Source: Eutreptiella sp. 'Long Island Sound 2002'
Lineage: Eukaryota > Euglenozoa > Euglenophyceae > Eutreptiales > Eutreptiaceae
DNA: 64,000 nucleotides
Direction of reading: 5' to 3'
Assembly: GCA_964036045.1 (NCBI GenBank)
Contig: OZ038382.1
Location: forward strand, 111,994,578-112,058,577
In this document: positions 61,680 to 64,000 of the stretch, in pieces
How positions within the stretch are numbered: the first letter of the stretch is position 1
Layout of the letters: each line of letters starts with the position of its first letter
Position numbers and translations under genes: made by a program
The notes under the pieces: model-generated
Database searches by the model: none
What the model was told of the DNA's origin: nothing
The model's input: only the letters and a program-made list of their open reading frames with translations

Positions 61680-64000
61680 CAAAGGTCCTCTGATGCATGA
61701 ACTTGATAGGCTACCCCCTGACTATTGAATTACCGGGGGCCTCTGATGCACGAGCTTGATAGGCTACCCCCTGACTATTGGTTTACCAAGGGCCTCTGAT
61801 GCACGAACTTGATAGGCTACCCCCTGACTGTTCATTTACTGGGGGCCTCTGATGCACGAACTTGATAGGCTACCCCCTGCCTATTGATTTACTGGGGGCC
61901 TCCGATGCACGAACTTGATAGGCCACCCCCTGACTATTGATTTCCCAGGGCCTCTGATGCACGAACTTGATAGGCTACCCTCTGACTATTGATTTACCAG
62001 GGGCCTCTGATGCACGAACTTGATAGGCTACCCCCTGATTATAAATTTACCGGGGGCCTCTGATGCACGAACTTGATAGGCTACCCTCTGATGATGGAGT
62101 CAATAAGGGCCTGTGATGCACGAACTTGATAGGCTACCCCCTGACTATTGATCTACATGGGGCCTCTGATGCACGAACTTGATAGGCTACCCCCTGATTA
62201 TTGATTTACCAGGGGCCTCTGATGCACGAACTTGATAGGCCACCCCCTGACTATTGATTTACCAGGGGCCTCTGATGCACGGACTTGATAGGCTACCCCC
62301 TGACTGTTCATTTACCGGGGGCCTTTGAGGCACGAACTTGATAGGCCACCCCCTGACTATTGATTTACCAGGGCCTCTGATGCACGAACGTGATAGGCTA
62401 CCCTGTAACTATTGATTTACCACGGGCCTCTGATGCACCAACTTGATAGGCTACCCCCTGACTATTGATTTACCGGGGGCCTCTGATGCACGAACTTGAT
62501 AGGCTACCCCCTGATTATTGAGTCAACAAGGGCCTCTGATGCACGAACTTGATAGGCTACCCCTGACTGTTGATCTACATGGGGCCTCTGATGCACGAAC
62601 TTGATAGGCTACCCCCTGATTATTGATTTACCAGGGGCCTCTGATGCACAAACTTGATAGGCCACACCCTGACTATTGACTTACCAGGGGCCTCTGATGC
62701 ACGAACTTGATAGGCTACCCCCTGATTTTGGAGTCAACAAGGGCCTCTGATGCACGAACTTGATAGGCTACCCCCTGATTATTGATGTACATGGGGCTTC
62801 TGATGCACGAACTTGATAGGCTACCCCCTGACTATTGGTTTACCAAGGGCCTCTGATGCACGAACTTGATAGGCTACCCCCTGACCGTTCATTTACCCGG
62901 GGCCTCTGATGCACGAACTTGATAGGCTACCCCCTGACTATTGATATCCTGGGGGCCTCCGATGCACGAACTTGAGAGGCCACCCCCTGACTATTGATTT
63001 ACCAGGGCCTCTGATGCACGAACTTGATAGGCTACCCTCTGACTATTGATTTACCACGGGCCTCTGATGCACGAACACGATAGGCTACCCCCTGATTATT
63101 GATTTACCGAGGGCCTCTGATGCACGAACTTGATAGGCTACCCCCTGATTATGGAGTCAACAAGGGCCTCTGATGCACGAACTTGATAGGCTACCCCCTG
63201 ACTTTTGATCTACATGGGGCCTCTGATGCACGAACTTGATAGGCCACCCCCTGATTATTGATTTACCAGGGGCCTCTGATGCACGAACTTGATAGGCCAC
63301 CCCCTGACTATTGATCTACCAGGGGCCTCTGATGCACGAACTTGATAGGCTACCCCCTGACTGTTCATTTAGTGGGGGCCTCTGATGCACGAACTTGATA
63401 GGCCAACCTCTAACTATTGATTTACCAGGGCCTCTGATGCACGAACTTGATAGGCTACCCTCTGACTATTGATTTACCACGGGCCTCTGATGCACGAACT
63501 TGATAGGCTACCCCCTGACTATTGATTTACCGGGGGCCTCTGATGCACGAACTTGATAGGCTACCCCCTGATTATTGAGTCAACAAGGGCCTCTGAGGCA
63601 CGAACTTGATAGGCTACCCCTAACTATTGATCTACATGGGGCCTCTGATGCACGAACTTGATAGGCTACCCCCTGATTATTGATTTACCAGGGGCCTCTG
63701 ATGCACGAACTTGATAGGCTACCCCCTGACTGTTCATTTACTGGGGGCCTCTGATGCACGAACTTGATAGGCCACCCGCTGACTATTGATTTACCAGGGC
63801 CTCTGATGCACGAACCTGATAGGCTACCCTCTGACTATTGATTTACCACGGGCCTCCGATGCACGAACTTGATAAGCTACCCCCTGACTATTGATTTACC
63901 GGGGGCCTCTGATGCACGAACTTGATAGGCTACCCCCTCACTATTGAGTCAACAAGGGCCTCTGATGCACGAACTTGATAGGCTACCCCCTGACTATTGA
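61680..64000. repeat. 53-bp satellite array with eight-unit higher-order repeat, continues past the window
   Basis: The unit core is GCCTCTGATGCACGAACTT followed by GATAGGCTACCCCCTGA and a variable segment; about 43 units are present. The variable segments recur in a fixed order: GAGTCAACAAGG, GATCTACATGG, GATTTACCAGGGG (twice), TTCATTTACTGG, a shortened GATTTACCAGGG, GATTTACCACGG, GATTTACCGGGG. The GAGTCAACA-type unit occurs near 62088, 62513, 62722, 63147, 63570 and 63938; intervals of about 424 bp equal eight units, and the shorter ones fit missing units. No coding capacity. Confidence 0.93.

Noticed and set aside
61680-64000. CRISPR-like direct repeats
   Set aside because: The variable parts are a small set of recurring variants in fixed order, not unique spacers, and the context is eukaryotic.

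Overview
The window looks like a repeat-dense stretch of a large eukaryotic nuclear genome. Spliceosomal-type intron signals, Ty3/gypsy chromoviruses with chromodomains, a Mutator-like (MULE/FAR1-type) transposase and long satellite arrays support this. The lineage is most likely plant or streptophyte alga. A charophyte such as Chara is my best guess, but nothing here proves it. No rRNA, tRNA or clearly intact host gene was seen.

Layout. Positions 1-295 hold an exon fragment and a short degenerate repeat. Positions 296-48520 are a nest of LTR retrotransposons. Three copies (A, B, D) of one chromovirus family lie on the minus strand. A (296-10905) is decayed and lacks its PBS and gag N-terminus. 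B (10906-24106) is complete, with two 2363-bp LTRs, and sits inside the 5' LTR of A, which resumes at 24107-24164. A plus-strand fragment of a second family, E (24165-27119), follows. D starts at 27120. Its left LTR was split by C (27774-38514), an intact minus-strand element of a third family with 517/532-bp LTRs and the target duplication TGGAC. D then runs on as broken pol and gag to about 48520, with no 5' LTR.

Positions 48521-64000 are a mosaic. They hold a nine-unit array of about 185 bp, a purine-rich simple repeat, two unrecognised divergent gene-like loci (51.1-54.6 kb), a 184-bp tandem array (54.6-56.1 kb), a 21-bp minisatellite (56.65-57.33 kb), a decayed MULE transposase next to a SET-domain gene (57.4-61.4 kb, minus strand), and a 53-bp satellite with eight-unit higher-order structure that runs off the window end.

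How the genes work. In C, B and A, gag and pol lie in the same frame, separated by a single UAG (in C and B this is the only stop between them), which suggests stop-codon readthrough. In B and C the gag ATG lies inside the 5' LTR and the frame reads through the PBS. All three families carry the same extra domain between protease and reverse transcriptase. It resembles the Dam-like/DIRS-associated domain with an NPPF core in C, NPRF in E and a lost motif in A/B/D. This shared, unusually placed domain is the most interesting signal in the window.
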